Shown here: piece after piece, positions 43,177-54,524 of the stretch
Position numbering within the stretch: position 1 is the stretch's first letter
Layout: every line of letters begins with the position of its first letter
Source of the DNA: Gammaproteobacteria bacterium
GTDB taxonomy: Bacteria; Pseudomonadota; Gammaproteobacteria; Pseudomonadales; Pseudohongiellaceae
Length of the DNA: 64,000 bases
Reading direction: 5' to 3'
Assembly: GCA_947457195.1 (NCBI GenBank)
Contig: CANGUU010000002.1
Span: forward strand, 1 to 64,000
Program-made: the position numbers and the translations under genes
The notes under the pieces: generated by a model
What the model was told of the DNA's origin: nothing
Seen by the model: only the letters and a program-made list of their open reading frames with translations
Databases searched by the model: none

Positions 43177-44703
43177 ATGGAATCGAACCTGCAAAACCCG
43201 CAAGAGCAGCCCCAGCCTGGCCCCATCGGGTCAGACCCGCAGGCTGCCGCCGGGAATCAGCCTGTCGGGGCCGTCGCGGATGTGACGGCTGCGGCCGAGG
43301 CGCTGTCGGACGAGCGAGCACCACAGGGTGGCCCAGACGAGGTGGTGTTGGCTGCCGAGCCCACCGTGGACCTAGCGGCTTCGTCTGCTGAAGCGGCCGA
43401 CAGCGAAGCCCCCTTGCACGCACCGGTGCGCGCGCTCTCGACAGTTCGCTTTCGCGACTTCCGTCTGCCCGAATCCCTGCTGCGTGCTTTCGACGACCTC
43501 GGCTTTGAATACTGCACCCCGATCCAGGCCCAGAGCATACCCATCACCCTGCAGGGCCACGACATCACCGGCAAGGCGCAGACCGGTACCGGCAAAACGG
43601 CAGCCTTCCTCACTGCCATCATCACCGACCTGGTCAACAATCCGCTGGAAGAACAGCGCTACGTTGGGGAACCACGGGCGTTGATCATCGCGCCGACCCG
43701 TGAGTTGGTCATGCAGATCGCCAAGGATGCCAAGGCACTCTGCAAATACACGCCGCTGCGCATCGTCACGTTGGTCGGCGGCATGGACTACCAGAAGCAG
43801 TTGCAGGACCTCGAACGCGGCATCTGTGATATCTGCGTAGCCACGCCGGGCCGTTTGATCGATTTCGTCAGCCAGAAAAGCATCTGGCTCGGCATGGTGG
43901 AAATGCTGGTGATCGATGAGGCTGATCGCATGCTCGACATGGGTTTCATCCCGCAGGTGCGGCAGATCATCGCCCAGACACCGCGCAAGGAATGCCGACA
44001 GACCATGTTGTTCAGTGCCACCTTCACGGACGACATCCTCACGCTCGCCGAGCGCTGGGCCATGGATCCGATCCGGGTGGAGGTCGCCTCCCCGCGCCAG
44101 ACCACCGACAGCGTCAAACAGGTCGTCTATCTCGTGACCACCGACCAGAAATACCCCCTGTTGTACAACCTCATTCAGAGCGACGAAGGTGAGCGGGTGA
44201 TCGTGTTTACCAACCGCAGGGATCAGGCACGCAAGCTGGCCGACAACCTGCACCGCAATGGCATCAGCGTGGGGTTGCTGTCCGGTGAGGTCTCGCAGCC
44301 CAAGCGCGTGAAGACGCTCGAGGAGTTCCGCACGGCGGAAATCCAGGTGCTGGTCGCCACCGACGTTGCAGGCCGCGGGCTACACATCGAAGACATCAGT
44401 CACGTGGTGAATTACATGTTGCCTGAAGAAGCCGAGGACTACGTTCACCGTATTGGTCGAACCGGACGCGCCGGCGCAACGGGCACGTCGATCAGCTTCG
44501 CCTGCGAGGATGACTCCTTCCTGTTGCCGGGCATTGAAGCCAAGATCGGCATGAAACTGCCCTGCGAATATCCGGCCGCCGAGCTGCTGAAGCAGCCGCC
44601 GCCTTTCACGCAGCCATCCAAGTTCAAACCGGAGCCGGGCGACGAACGCCGTGCCGGGGGTGGACAGCGTGGTGGTGGCCGCGACCGGGGCCGTCGTCGC
44701 TGA
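43177..44703 (+). CDS. rhlB: DEAD-box RNA helicase, RhlB-like
   Basis: The 508-residue helicase has a low-complexity Glu/Ala/Pro-rich N-terminal extension (residues 1-85). The Q-motif [30 protein letters not shown] (motif I), PTRELVMQI (Ia), [13 protein letters not shown] (II, DEAD), [10 protein letters not shown] (III) and [13 protein letters not shown] (VI) follow. The C-terminal tail is Gly/Arg-rich ([15 protein letters not shown]), which should bind RNA. RhlB unwinds RNA in the degradosome; other DEAD-box proteins are possible alternatives. Confidence 0.9.
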   Translation: MESNLQNPQEQPQPGPIGSDPQAAAGNQPVGAVADVTAAAEALSDERAPQGGPDEVVLAAEPTVDLAASSAEAADSEAPLHAPVRALSTVRFRDFRLPESLLRAFDDLGFEYCTPIQAQSIPITLQGHDITGKAQTGTGKTAAFLTAIITDLVNNPLEEQRYVGEPRALIIAPTRELVMQIAKDAKALCKYTPLRIVTLVGGMDYQKQLQDLERGICDICVATPGRLIDFVSQKSIWLGMVEMLVIDEADRMLDMGFIPQVRQIIAQTPRKECRQTMLFSATFTDDILTLAERWAMDPIRVEVASPRQTTDSVKQVVYLVTTDQKYPLLYNLIQSDEGERVIVFTNRRDQARKLADNLHRNGISVGLLSGEVSQPKRVKTLEEFRTAEIQVLVATDVAGRGLHIEDISHVVNYMLPEEAEDYVHRIGRTGRAGATGTSISFACEDDSFLLPGIEAKIGMKLPCEYPAAELLKQPPPFTQPSKFKPEPGDERRAGGGQRGGGRDRGRRR

Positions 44704-44727
44704 GGCGCAGGCGGATGCAGCGTCTGC

Positions 44728-45042
44728 TCAGCGGGCGCCGGCATCCTTGAGAATTTGCGCGTACTCTTCGCCGTGCCGATGGCTGGCAATCAGCGCAAGG
44801 ATGGTTCTGCCGTCGGGGCCCGGGTCGGCAAGATTGCGCCCGGCAGCCACGAAGAACCCTACCAGTCTTGCAAAGGCCTCCGGCACCATGCCGCGATAGG
44901 CCTTCAGCAAGACGTGGTAATCCGCTGACTCGCCGTCCACGGGCTGCAGGTCCAGAAAGGACTGTATGCGCTCGTCGGTGAACCACTCATCGATCACCGC
45001 CGGTTGGGTGCGGGCCGCGCCGCTTTTCTTCTCTGTCTTCAT
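44728..45042 (-). CDS. PA4642-family small protein
   Basis: This 104-residue protein contains DERIQSFLDLQPVDGESADYHVLLKAYRGMVPEAFARLVGFFVAAGRNLADPGPDGRTILALIASHRHGEEYAQILKDAGA, which reads as one helical, ankyrin-like unit. It matches what I recall of Pseudomonas PA4642. No function is known. It converges with rhlB and lies 17 bases after gatB. Confidence 0.72.
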   Translation of the reverse strand: MKTEKKSGAARTQPAVIDEWFTDERIQSFLDLQPVDGESADYHVLLKAYRGMVPEAFARLVGFFVAAGRNLADPGPDGRTILALIASHRHGEEYAQILKDAGAR

Positions 45043-45059
45043 GGGTCTCAGTCTGTTCG

Positions 45060-46493
45060 CTAGCCTTTCAATTTCCTGGTCAGGAGTTCGTTGACCTGGG
45101 CCGGATTGGCCTTGCCTCTCGACTCCTTCATGACCTGGCCTACGAAGAAGGTGAACACCTTCTCCTGTCCGCTGCGATATTGCTCCACCTGACGCGGATT
45201 CGCGCCCATGATGGCGTCGATCATGGTTTCGATGGCGCCGCTGTCGCTCACCTGCCGCAGGCCCTTGCTCTCGATGATTGCATCGGCACTGCCTTCTCCG
45301 GCCACCATGGCTTCGAACACGGCCTTGGCAATCTTGCTCGAGATGGTGCCGTCCTTGATGCGCTTGATGAGGCCTGCCAGATCGTCTGCAGCAACCGGAC
45401 TATGTGCGATCGACAGTTCCTGCCGGTTGAGCACCGCCTGCAGATCCACCATCACCCAGTTGGCGGAAAGCTTGGCATCGCCACTTTTAGCAGCCACTTC
45501 CTCAAAGAAACGCGCCGTGTCGCGGTCTGCAGCCAGAACCTGCGCATCGTAGTGACTGAGTCCGTATTGCTGCTGGAAGCGCTGACTCTTCACGTCGGGC
45601 AGTTCCGGCAGCGTGTCCCTTACCGACGCGATGAATGCGTCGTCGATGACCACAGGCAGCAGATCGGGCTCGGGAAAGTAACGGTAATCGTTGGCCACTT
45701 CCTTGCTGCGCATGGAGCGGGTCTGGTTCTTCTCCGCGTCGTACAGGCGGGTCTCCTGCACGACCTTGCCGCCGTCCTCGATCAGGTCGATCTGTCGCTG
45801 CGCTTCCACCAGGATTGCCTTTTCCACGAAGCGGAAAGAGTTGATGTTCTTGATTTCGGCACGGGTGCCGAACGTGGTCTCGCCCAGACGGCGCACGGAC
45901 ACGTTGGCGTCGCAGCGCATGGAACCCTGCGACATGTCGCCATCGCTGATGCCGAGATAGAGAATCAGCGAGTGCAGCTTCTTGAGGTAGGCGACGGCTT
46001 CACGGGCACTACGGATTTCCGGCTCGGACACGATTTCCAGCAGTGGCGTCCCCGCCCGGTTCAGGTCGATGCCGGTGTCGTTCGGGAAAGCCTCGTGCAG
46101 CGACTTGCCAGCGTCTTCCTCCATGTGGGCCCGGGTGATGCCGATAGTCTTCGTGCTGCCGTCTTCCAGCGTGATGGTCAGCGAGCCGCGTCCCACCGTC
46201 GGGTGGTTGAGCTGGCTGGTCTGGTAGCCCTTTGGCAGGTCGGGGTAGAAGTAGTTCTTGCGGTCGAAAACCGATGTCTTGCCGATTTCGGCGCCGATGG
46301 CCAGGCCGAACTTCACCGCCATGCGCAGCGCCTCGCCATTCAGTACCGGCAGGGTGCCCGGCAGGGCAAGGTCGTAGAGGCTGGCCTGCGTGTTAGGCTC
46401 GGCACCGAATATGGTGCTGGAGCCGGAAAACAATTTCGAACGAGTCGACAACTGGACGTGGACTTCCAGACCGATGACGGTTTCCCAAGCCAT
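45060..46493 (-). CDS. gatB: Asp/Glu-tRNA amidotransferase subunit B
   Basis: The 477-residue subunit activates misacylated Glu-tRNA(Gln) or Asp-tRNA(Asn) for transamidation. [39 protein letters not shown] and the [12 protein letters not shown] block are diagnostic, and the C-terminal YqeY-like domain ends [13 protein letters not shown] 46493 is one base after the gatA stop. Confidence 0.97.
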   Translation of the reverse strand: MAWETVIGLEVHVQLSTRSKLFSGSSTIFGAEPNTQASLYDLALPGTLPVLNGEALRMAVKFGLAIGAEIGKTSVFDRKNYFYPDLPKGYQTSQLNHPTVGRGSLTITLEDGSTKTIGITRAHMEEDAGKSLHEAFPNDTGIDLNRAGTPLLEIVSEPEIRSAREAVAYLKKLHSLILYLGISDGDMSQGSMRCDANVSVRRLGETTFGTRAEIKNINSFRFVEKAILVEAQRQIDLIEDGGKVVQETRLYDAEKNQTRSMRSKEVANDYRYFPEPDLLPVVIDDAFIASVRDTLPELPDVKSQRFQQQYGLSHYDAQVLAADRDTARFFEEVAAKSGDAKLSANWVMVDLQAVLNRQELSIAHSPVAADDLAGLIKRIKDGTISSKIAKAVFEAMVAGEGSADAIIESKGLRQVSDSGAIETMIDAIMGANPRQVEQYRSGQEKVFTFFVGQVMKESRGKANPAQVNELLTRKLKG

Positions 46494-46494
46494 G

Positions 46495-47982
46495 TTAGCG
46501 GTCTCCTCGCGAAGCGGCAGCCACGCCGGGCGTGCGCGTGTGCCAGTCGGTTGCCAGTTGGAACTGGTGCGCGATGTTGAGCAGCCTGTCTTCGGCAAAA
46601 TTGGGGCCGACGATCTGCAGGCCCACGGGCAGTCCATTCAGCAGCCCGGCAGGAATTGAAAGTCCCGGCAGACCAGCCAGATTCACGGCGATCGTATAGA
46701 TGTCTTCCAGATACATCGCCACCGGATCCTTGTCCTTGCTCTTGGAGCCAAGCGCGAAGGCGGTATGCGGCGAGGTCGGGCCCATGATCACGTCGACCTC
46801 CGAGAAAGCTCGGTCGAAATCGTTCTTGATGAGGCGGCGGATTTTCTGGGCCTTGATGTAGTAGGCATCATAGAAACCAGCCGAAAGCGCGTAGGTGCCC
46901 ACCATGATGCGGCGTTTGACCTCGGCACCGAAGCCCTCGGCGCGGCTGCGCTTGTACAGATCCTCCAGATCTGCCGGCTTGTCGCAGCGGTATCCGTAGC
47001 GGACGCCGTCGTAGCGCGACAGGTTGGCCGAGGCTTCTGCCGGGGCGATCACATAGTAGGCAGCCACCGAGAGATGGCTGTTGTCGAGGCTGACTTCCTT
47101 GAGCGTTGCACCCTGCCTCTCGAACTCGGCGAGGGCACTGCGGATCAGTCGCTCGACCTCAGGGTTGAGTCCCTGCGCAAAGTGCTGCTTGGGCACCCCG
47201 ATCCGCAGGCCTCGCAATGACTGCCCAAGACCGGCCAGATAATCCGGAACCGGCAGGTCGACGCTGGTCGAGTCACGTGGGTCGAAGCCCGCCATGGTTT
47301 GCAGCAGGATGGCGGCATCTTCGGCACTGCGGGTCAGGACTCCGGCCTGGTCGAGGCTGGACGCAAAGGCGATCATGCCCCAGCGTGACACGCGGCCGTA
47401 GGTCGGCTTGATGCCGGTCAGTCCGCAGAAGGACGCCGGCTGCCGAATGGAACCCCCGGTATCGGTGGCTGTAGCCGCCGGGCAGAGATGGGCCGCTACA
47501 GCGGCGGCGGAGCCACCAGAAGAGCCTCCTGGAACGAGGTCGGTATTCCATGGGTTCCTGACGGGCCCGTACCACGACGTTTCGTTGGAGGAGCCCATGG
47601 CAAACTCGTCCATGTTGGTCTTGCCCAGCATGACGAGACCAGCGTCCCGCATGCGCTCCACCACCGTGGCATCGTAGGGCGCGATGAAGTTGTCGAGCAT
47701 CCGCGACCCGCAGGCCGTGCGCACCCCTTGCGTGCAGAAGATGTCCTTGTGGGCGAAGGGCACACCCGCCCAGGGACCCGCCGTGCCCCTGGCGCGTGCC
47801 GCGTCCGCAGTCGCCGCCTGCGCCAACGCCTGCTCTGCGGTCACCGTGACATAGGCGTTGAGGCCGGGGTTATGCGCAGCGATGCGCGACAGGTAGGTCT
47901 TGGTCAGTTCGACGCTGGAAATTTCCTTGCGTGCCAGCGACTTGGCCAGTGAGGCAATGCCTTGATCGAGCAGGTCGGCCAT
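46495..47982 (-). CDS. gatA: Asp/Glu-tRNA amidotransferase subunit A
   Basis: This 495-residue amidase provides ammonia from glutamine. The amidase signature contains the Ser-cis-Ser-Lys triad in [21 protein letters not shown] and [35 protein letters not shown]. It is the middle gene of gatCAB. Confidence 0.97.
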   Translation of the reverse strand: MADLLDQGIASLAKSLARKEISSVELTKTYLSRIAAHNPGLNAYVTVTAEQALAQAATADAARARGTAGPWAGVPFAHKDIFCTQGVRTACGSRMLDNFIAPYDATVVERMRDAGLVMLGKTNMDEFAMGSSNETSWYGPVRNPWNTDLVPGGSSGGSAAAVAAHLCPAATATDTGGSIRQPASFCGLTGIKPTYGRVSRWGMIAFASSLDQAGVLTRSAEDAAILLQTMAGFDPRDSTSVDLPVPDYLAGLGQSLRGLRIGVPKQHFAQGLNPEVERLIRSALAEFERQGATLKEVSLDNSHLSVAAYYVIAPAEASANLSRYDGVRYGYRCDKPADLEDLYKRSRAEGFGAEVKRRIMVGTYALSAGFYDAYYIKAQKIRRLIKNDFDRAFSEVDVIMGPTSPHTAFALGSKSKDKDPVAMYLEDIYTIAVNLAGLPGLSIPAGLLNGLPVGLQIVGPNFAEDRLLNIAHQFQLATDWHTRTPGVAAASRGDR

Positions 47983-47985
47983 GGG

Positions 47986-48273
47986 CTACTCCAGAACCTT
48001 GGGCACCAGAAACAGCCCCTCGGCCGCGTTCGGTGCCAGAGCCAGCAGCGCCGCGCGCTGGTCGGTCTCGGTGACGACGTCTTCGCGCAGTCGCTGCGAA
48101 GCCTCGAAGGCGTGTGCCAGCGGCTCGACACCGGCGGTGTCGAGGGCGCGCATCTCGTCGATCATCATGAGGATGTTGTTGATGCTGCCGAGCGCTTCTG
48201 CTTTTTCTGCCGTATTCAATTGCAGTCGCGCCAGGTGCGCGATGTTTTCGATGTCCTTGAGTTCGATGGCCAT
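47986..48273 (-). CDS. gatC: Asp/Glu-tRNA amidotransferase subunit C
   Basis: The 95-residue subunit wraps GatA and GatB together. IENIAHLARLQLNTAEKAEALGSINNILMMIDEMRALDTAGVEPLAHA is the family pattern. It is first in gatCAB and divergent from mreB. Confidence 0.95.
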   Translation of the reverse strand: MAIELKDIENIAHLARLQLNTAEKAEALGSINNILMMIDEMRALDTAGVEPLAHAFEASQRLREDVVTETDQRAALLALAPNAAEGLFLVPKVLE

Positions 48274-48311
48274 GATGAATCCAGTCGTTGACGAGCGGGC
48301 GGGCGCGTTGA

Positions 48312-49505
<1,194 letters not shown>

Positions 49506-49530
49506 GAGGGAGAGCCTCGGGAAGGTCGCC

Positions 49531-50409
49531 ATCAAGTCGCTGTTCGTCCAAAACACTGCGCAGGGTTACAAACTGATCGGCCTCAGCCTGCTGTCGCTGG
49601 CGCTGATGTTTGCCGACAGCCGCTTCGACTATCTCGGGCGCGTGCGCTACTACACGGCCATTGCGGTGACGCCACTGCATCTCGTTGCAGATTTGCCTTC
49701 CCGCTTTGCGACCGCCTTCGGTGGGCTCTTCGTCGAGCGCCGCCAGCTTGCCGAAGAAAACAGCCGCCTCCGCGAAGAGGTGCTGCGCCTGCAGTTCGAG
49801 TTGCAGAAGTTCGATCATCTGTCTGCCGAAAACCAGCGACTCAATGATCTGCTGAAGGCCTCTGCGATCGTCGACGATGTCGCTGTACGCGCGCAGTTGA
49901 TCGGCGAGTCGCCGGACCCGTTCACCAAGCGGGTATTGCTGAACAAGGGCAGTCGAGAAGGGGTTTTTGTCGGCCAGCCGGTGCTCGATGCCTATGGCTT
50001 GCTCGGTCAGATCGTGGAGGTGCAGCCCCTGACGAGTTGGGTCCTGCTCATCACCGACCCGCAGCATGCGACTCCCGTCCAGGTCAATCGCAATGGCGTG
50101 CGAGCCATTGCCACCGGAACCCCGGACAGCCTCCACGGCCTCAGCCTGGAAAACATCGCTACCTCGGCGGACATCGTGGTGGGTGACGTGCTGGTTACCT
50201 CGGGTCTCGACCAGCGTTTTCCCGTGGGTTACCCGGTGGGAGTTGTCGCAGAAGTTCTGACAGGCAACGGGGCGACCTTTGCGCGTATTCTCGTCAACCC
50301 CACGGCACAGATCGACCGCAGTCGTAACGTGCTGCTGCTGTTTCGCGGACCGACCACCGAGTCCTCCCCGCTGCCCGAACGCGAAAAGGCCCTCGAGGGT
50401 TTGCAGTAA
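49531..50409 (+). CDS. mreC: Rod shape-determining protein MreC (apparent non-standard start)
   Basis: MreC spans the inner membrane once and links MreB to the synthases. The protein should begin IKSLFVQNTAQGYKLIGLSL, matching the MIKPLF.. N-terminus of relatives and supplying the membrane helix. No ATG, GTG or TTG occurs in this frame between the in-frame stop at 49492 and the ATG at 49606. ATC 49531 has GGGAAGG five bases upstream and is the best start (292 aa); starting at 49606 would remove most of the transmembrane helix. A coiled coil (about residues 65-110) and the beta domain follow. Confidence 0.85.
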   Translation: MKSLFVQNTAQGYKLIGLSLLSLALMFADSRFDYLGRVRYYTAIAVTPLHLVADLPSRFATAFGGLFVERRQLAEENSRLREEVLRLQFELQKFDHLSAENQRLNDLLKASAIVDDVAVRAQLIGESPDPFTKRVLLNKGSREGVFVGQPVLDAYGLLGQIVEVQPLTSWVLLITDPQHATPVQVNRNGVRAIATGTPDSLHGLSLENIATSADIVVGDVLVTSGLDQRFPVGYPVGVVAEVLTGNGATFARILVNPTAQIDRSRNVLLLFRGPTTESSPLPEREKALEGLQ

Positions 50410-50897
50410 TGGCAGCGATGCCGCGCAATCGCTGGGTCATCGTGCTTTCGCTGGTCTTCGCTGGTGTGCTGGCTGTGCTGCCGCTGCCGGGGTGGCTGGA
50501 GCTTTGGCGCCCCGACTGGGTGGCATTGGTGTTGGTCTACTGGGTGATTGCCCTGCCGCAGCGAGTGGGCCTGCTTATCGCCTGGCTGGTCGGGTTCCTG
50601 GTCGACGTGCTCAAGGGCACCCTGCTCGGCCTGAATGCAGGGGTGCTCACACTCATCGCTTATGCAGCACTGTCGCTCTACCAGCGCATGCGCATGTTCA
50701 CGTCACTGCAGCAGAGCGGTGTGCTGCTGTTGTTCATTGGCACCGGGCAGTTGCTGGTGTTCTGGGTACTCACAGCCACCGGACACAATACCCCCAATAA
50801 TCTGGCGTTTCTGTTTCCGGCCCTGAGCAGCGCCTTGTTGTGGCCGCTGGTATTCTTTTGCCTGCGTTACTGTCGGCGCTCCTTTCATGTGACGTAG
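50409..50897 (+). CDS. mreD: Rod shape-determining protein MreD
   Basis: The 162-residue polytopic protein has about five hydrophobic helices and the LPGWLELWRPDWVALVLVYWVIALPQRVG start typical of MreD. Its ATG overlaps the last base of the mreC stop. Confidence 0.93.
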   Translation: MAAMPRNRWVIVLSLVFAGVLAVLPLPGWLELWRPDWVALVLVYWVIALPQRVGLLIAWLVGFLVDVLKGTLLGLNAGVLTLIAYAALSLYQRMRMFTSLQQSGVLLLFIGTGQLLVFWVLTATGHNTPNNLAFLFPALSSALLWPLVFFCLRYCRRSFHVT

Positions 50898-50909
50898 GGG
50901 AGAAAGGCG

Positions 50910-51824
50910 GTGTCCGACATGGGGTCCTGGCAACGCTGGCTGCGTGCTCCGCAGACGCTGCCGCTGCGCAGGCTTTTGTTCCAGGTGCATCTCTGGCTGG
51001 GGATAGGTGTCGGGCTGTATGTGCTGCTCATCAGTGTCAGTGGCAGCGCCATCGTCCTGCGACCACAGATCGCCCGCTGGTTCACCCCCAGTGAAGTCCC
51101 GGCCATCGTCGGTGTGCCGCTGCAGGGCGCCGAGCTGGCCGCGCGGGTGGTGGCGGTATATGCCGACGCGCGTGTGGTTCGCATCAGCGAGCCGCAGCGG
51201 GAGGGGCGCTCCACCTACGTGCTGCTGGAGCGCGAGGGCCGGGAACAGTCCCGTTACTTCGATCAGTACAGCGGCCAGGACCTCGGGCCGACTTTTCCCT
51301 GGCAGGTGGCAACGGTCGAATGGCTGACCCGCCTGCATGACGACTTGCTGCTCGATCGGCCCGGGCGCCGATGGAATGGTGTCGGCGGCCTGCTCTTCCT
51401 TGGCATGGTCGCCAGCGGGTTGGTGCTGTGGTGGCAAGGCAGCGGTCGCTGGCAGGATGGGCTGCTTATCCGGAGAAGCAGCCGTCGTAGCCTGTTCTGG
51501 CAAATGCACAGTGCGCTCGGCTTCTGGTCTCTGCTGCTGCTCTTCATCTGGGGCTTCACGGCCGTGTACTTCGCCTGGCCCGAACCTTTCGATCGCTTCA
51601 TCGATTTCCTCGACGAGGATTTGCAGGACGACACGCGGCCGGACAGCTGGTTGCTGTGGATGATCCAGCTGCACTTCGGTCGCTTCCGTGGCCTGCTCTG
51701 GGCGAATGTCCTATGGATCGCGCTCGGTCTGCTACCAGCGATTTTGTATGTGAGCGGCTTCGTGCTCTGGTACCGCCGCGTTCTGCGCGTGTGGTGGCGT
51801 CAGCAGGACAGCGGCACTCCTTGA
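50910..51824 (+). CDS. PepSY-associated transmembrane protein (1)
   Basis: The 304-residue protein has an N-terminal helix (LLFQVHLWLGIGVGLYVLLISVSGS), a periplasmic PepSY-like part, and further helices with the WRWNG.../HSALGFW pattern. Histidines in HLWLG and MHSALGFW are placed as in PepSY-TM proteins linked to iron or haem redox chemistry. The start is GTG 50910 after GGGAGAAAGG. It follows mreD by 12 bases, but the function looks unrelated. Confidence 0.8.
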   Translation: MSDMGSWQRWLRAPQTLPLRRLLFQVHLWLGIGVGLYVLLISVSGSAIVLRPQIARWFTPSEVPAIVGVPLQGAELAARVVAVYADARVVRISEPQREGRSTYVLLEREGREQSRYFDQYSGQDLGPTFPWQVATVEWLTRLHDDLLLDRPGRRWNGVGGLLFLGMVASGLVLWWQGSGRWQDGLLIRRSSRRSLFWQMHSALGFWSLLLLFIWGFTAVYFAWPEPFDRFIDFLDEDLQDDTRPDSWLLWMIQLHFGRFRGLLWANVLWIALGLLPAILYVSGFVLWYRRVLRVWWRQQDSGTP

Positions 51825-51913
51825 TTGCTGCACGAACTGGTCCCCGTGACGGATTTACTCGCCGTCGACGGCGCCAGTACACTCGAATCGTCTCAACCGA
51901 AGGCCAGGCTGCC

Positions 51914-53503
51914 ATGCGTGCCCTTGCATCCCTACTCATCCTAAGCCACCGCTATCTGAGCGTGCCGATCAGTCTGATGTTCGTGCTGTGGTTCGTCTCT
52001 GGCTTCTTCATGATCTACACCGGCGGCATGCCCAAAGTGACTCCGGCGATGCAGCTCGATGGCGCCGAGGTGCTTGATTTCACCCAAGTGAAGCTCTCAC
52101 CGGCAGAGGCTGCCGGGCAGGCAGGCTATGAGGCGCCCTCCGCGAAACTCCGTACCGTACTTGGCAGGCCGGTGTACGAGTTCGGTGATCCCGGTTACGG
52201 CAGCTTCTTCTTGTATGCCGACACCGGCGAGTTCATGGAGCCGCTGGATACTGTCGAGGGAGCCGAGCTGGCCAGTCGTTTCCTCGCCGTTCCCGTTCAG
52301 CAGTTCCACTTCGTCGAGACACTGGAGGATCGCACGGATCAGTGGACCTTCACCGTACGCAGCGACCTGCCGCTGCACAAGTACGCTGTGGACGACGGCC
52401 TCGGCACCGAGGTCTATGTGTCCAGCAACTCTGCCGTGGTCAGCGCGTACACCACGAGGCAGAGTCGACTGCTGGCGTGGCTAGGCACCATCCCGCACTG
52501 GCTCTACTTCGAGGGCCTGCGCGACAACCAGCCGCTGTGGTATCGCCTGGTGGTCTGGTCTGCCACGCTGGGCTGCGTGTCGGCACTGCTTGGTTTGCTG
52601 CTCGGCATCACACAATTCCGTCAGGTCCGCCCTTTCAATCTGCAGCGGGCCATTCCCTACCGGGGTCTCATGCGCTGGCACTATGTGCTCGGTTGTCTGT
52701 TCGGTGTCGTGACTCTCACCTGGGTGTTCAGTGGACTGGTCTCCATGGAACCCTGGTACTGGACCAATGCCCGCGGTGTGCAAGTGGCACCGGGGGCTCT
52801 CAGTCAGCGTGATCTCGAACTCAGTGCCTTTCCCGATCCGCGTGCAGTCGACTGGCAGGAGGAGGTGCCTTACCCGGTCAAGGAGCTGACGTTCGTCCGT
52901 GTGCTGGGTCGTCCCATGCTGGTGTCGGGATTCAGTTCGCAAAGTGCTGCGCTGCAGGCCAAGCGTGATCGCCTGCACCAGCCCTACAACATCGATGGAC
53001 AGCTGGCCGCCGAAACGCTGGTCATCGACGCCAGCAGCGGCCGGAAACAGGCCAGCTTCGACAGCGCCACGCTGGCAGCGGCACTCGATTCGGCGATCGA
53101 CGAGGCGCGCGTCACGGGCTACGAGGTGTTGGATGCGTACGACGATTATTATTATTCCCGGGGCAATCAACTGCCGCTGCCCGTGCTACGCGTCACCTTC
53201 GATGACCCGGCGGAAAGCTGGCTGTATGTCGATCCGGTGCGTGGTGAGTTGCTGTCGGTAATACACAAGTACAGTCGGCTCGAGCGCTGGCTCTACAGTG
53301 GTCTGCACAGTCTCGACTTTGCCTTCTGGTACCACAAGCGACCGCTGTGGGACATCGGTGTGCTGGCCTTGTTGAGCGGTGGTCTGTTGCTGAGCCTGGT
53401 GGGTCTCTACTTGAGTCTCAAGCGCGTTGGGCAGGATTTGCGTCGTGCCTTCGAGCGTCTGACGCGCGGCAAAGGCCGCCGCGAAGTGGCCTCACAGACC
53501 TGA
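51914..53503 (+). CDS. PepSY-domain membrane protein (2)
   Basis: The 529-residue protein starts with a helix near HRYLSVPISLMFVLWFVSGFFMIYTGGMP. A PepSY domain, two central helices (MRWHYVLGCLFGVVTLTWVFSGL) and a second PepSY-like part (YEVLDAYDDYYYSR...PVLRVTFDDP) follow, then a last helix. It may form a pair with the preceding gene; the role is unknown, possibly metal-reductase related. Confidence 0.78.
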   Translation: MRALASLLILSHRYLSVPISLMFVLWFVSGFFMIYTGGMPKVTPAMQLDGAEVLDFTQVKLSPAEAAGQAGYEAPSAKLRTVLGRPVYEFGDPGYGSFFLYADTGEFMEPLDTVEGAELASRFLAVPVQQFHFVETLEDRTDQWTFTVRSDLPLHKYAVDDGLGTEVYVSSNSAVVSAYTTRQSRLLAWLGTIPHWLYFEGLRDNQPLWYRLVVWSATLGCVSALLGLLLGITQFRQVRPFNLQRAIPYRGLMRWHYVLGCLFGVVTLTWVFSGLVSMEPWYWTNARGVQVAPGALSQRDLELSAFPDPRAVDWQEEVPYPVKELTFVRVLGRPMLVSGFSSQSAALQAKRDRLHQPYNIDGQLAAETLVIDASSGRKQASFDSATLAAALDSAIDEARVTGYEVLDAYDDYYYSRGNQLPLPVLRVTFDDPAESWLYVDPVRGELLSVIHKYSRLERWLYSGLHSLDFAFWYHKRPLWDIGVLALLSGGLLLSLVGLYLSLKRVGQDLRRAFERLTRGKGRREVASQT

Positions 53504-53533
53504 GGCGTTGCTGGCGCCGCGTGGCCGCGTTAC

Positions 53534-54484
53534 TCACTCGACCGTAACGTTCAGGTTGACCAATTCCACCGCTCTGCCGAAGTTGGCTGTGAAGACGGCA
53601 GCGAGTACTTCTGTCTGCAACCTGGCAAGTTCACCACCCAGAGCGGGCTGCAGGCCGAGGTGCAGCGTTCGGCCCCCCTCGAGGAAGGTGGCCAGTGCAG
53701 CGCCCAACTGACGGGCCATGTCCTCACTGTCCGGGGTGAGAAACAAATAGACGGAGCGCAGTTGTGACTGCAGGTGCGGTCGCATGGCGGCCGCGTCCCT
53801 GTCGTAGGTCGCTGCGTACCCCTGCAGCCAGCGCTCGACGATGCCGAGATCGGACACTTGCAGTGTCGCGCGAGGGAGCGCGAAACCGGGCGGCAGCACG
53901 GCCTCATTGGGCTCTGCGCCAGTGGCTGGCGGCTGCTTGCCGAGCAGTTGAGCAGGAGTAGCGTGCCGGGTCTCTGCTTCGGCTGCCAGCGCAAACAAGG
54001 CGGGGATCACCAAATCCACCTTGGCCAGAATCCGCTCATCCGGGCCCGGTTGGTAGCGGTAGTCCAGGTCGAGGCTGAGCCGCAGGGTGTCATTCTGCAG
54101 CAGGTCATGGTTGAAGGCTGGCCAGTAGGAGGCACCCAGTAGAGTCTCACCGTTGATCCCACGGGGAAAGTGCAGGTCCTCGGCATGCAGGTGCAGAGAC
54201 CACGGCACCTCGTGACCAAAATCCAGCTCGGATAACATCAAGGACTCCAGCTCCACCGTCAGGGAGGGCGTGACCAGCTGCAGACCAGCCAGTTGAAGAT
54301 CCCCGTGCCAGCCCAGCCTTGCGTCGCGATAGTGCGCCTCCTGCACGAGTCCGCTGTCTACAAGATTGGCCAGAGCCGCTTGAACGGCCACGCCAACGCG
54401 GTATTGCAGCAGAAGATAGGCGCAGAGCCCTGCCAACAGCAGCGTGACCGGAAGGCCATAGACGAGTTTTTGCCGGCGTGTCAT
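53534..54484 (-). CDS. Single-span membrane protein of unknown function
   Basis: The 316-residue protein has one N-terminal transmembrane helix (residues about 7-27) and a long periplasmic region of beta-strand-like text (LGWHGDLQLAGLQLVTPSLTVELESLMLSELDFG), which is reminiscent of AsmA-like or DUF945-type proteins. I cannot assign it. It is 40 bases downstream of ispB on the same strand. Confidence 0.6.
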   Translation of the reverse strand: MTRRQKLVYGLPVTLLLAGLCAYLLLQYRVGVAVQAALANLVDSGLVQEAHYRDARLGWHGDLQLAGLQLVTPSLTVELESLMLSELDFGHEVPWSLHLHAEDLHFPRGINGETLLGASYWPAFNHDLLQNDTLRLSLDLDYRYQPGPDERILAKVDLVIPALFALAAEAETRHATPAQLLGKQPPATGAEPNEAVLPPGFALPRATLQVSDLGIVERWLQGYAATYDRDAAAMRPHLQSQLRSVYLFLTPDSEDMARQLGAALATFLEGGRTLHLGLQPALGGELARLQTEVLAAVFTANFGRAVELVNLNVTVE

Positions 54485-54524
54485 GCGACGTGCTCCTTCA
54501 ATGATCACCCGCGACCCGGCGACC

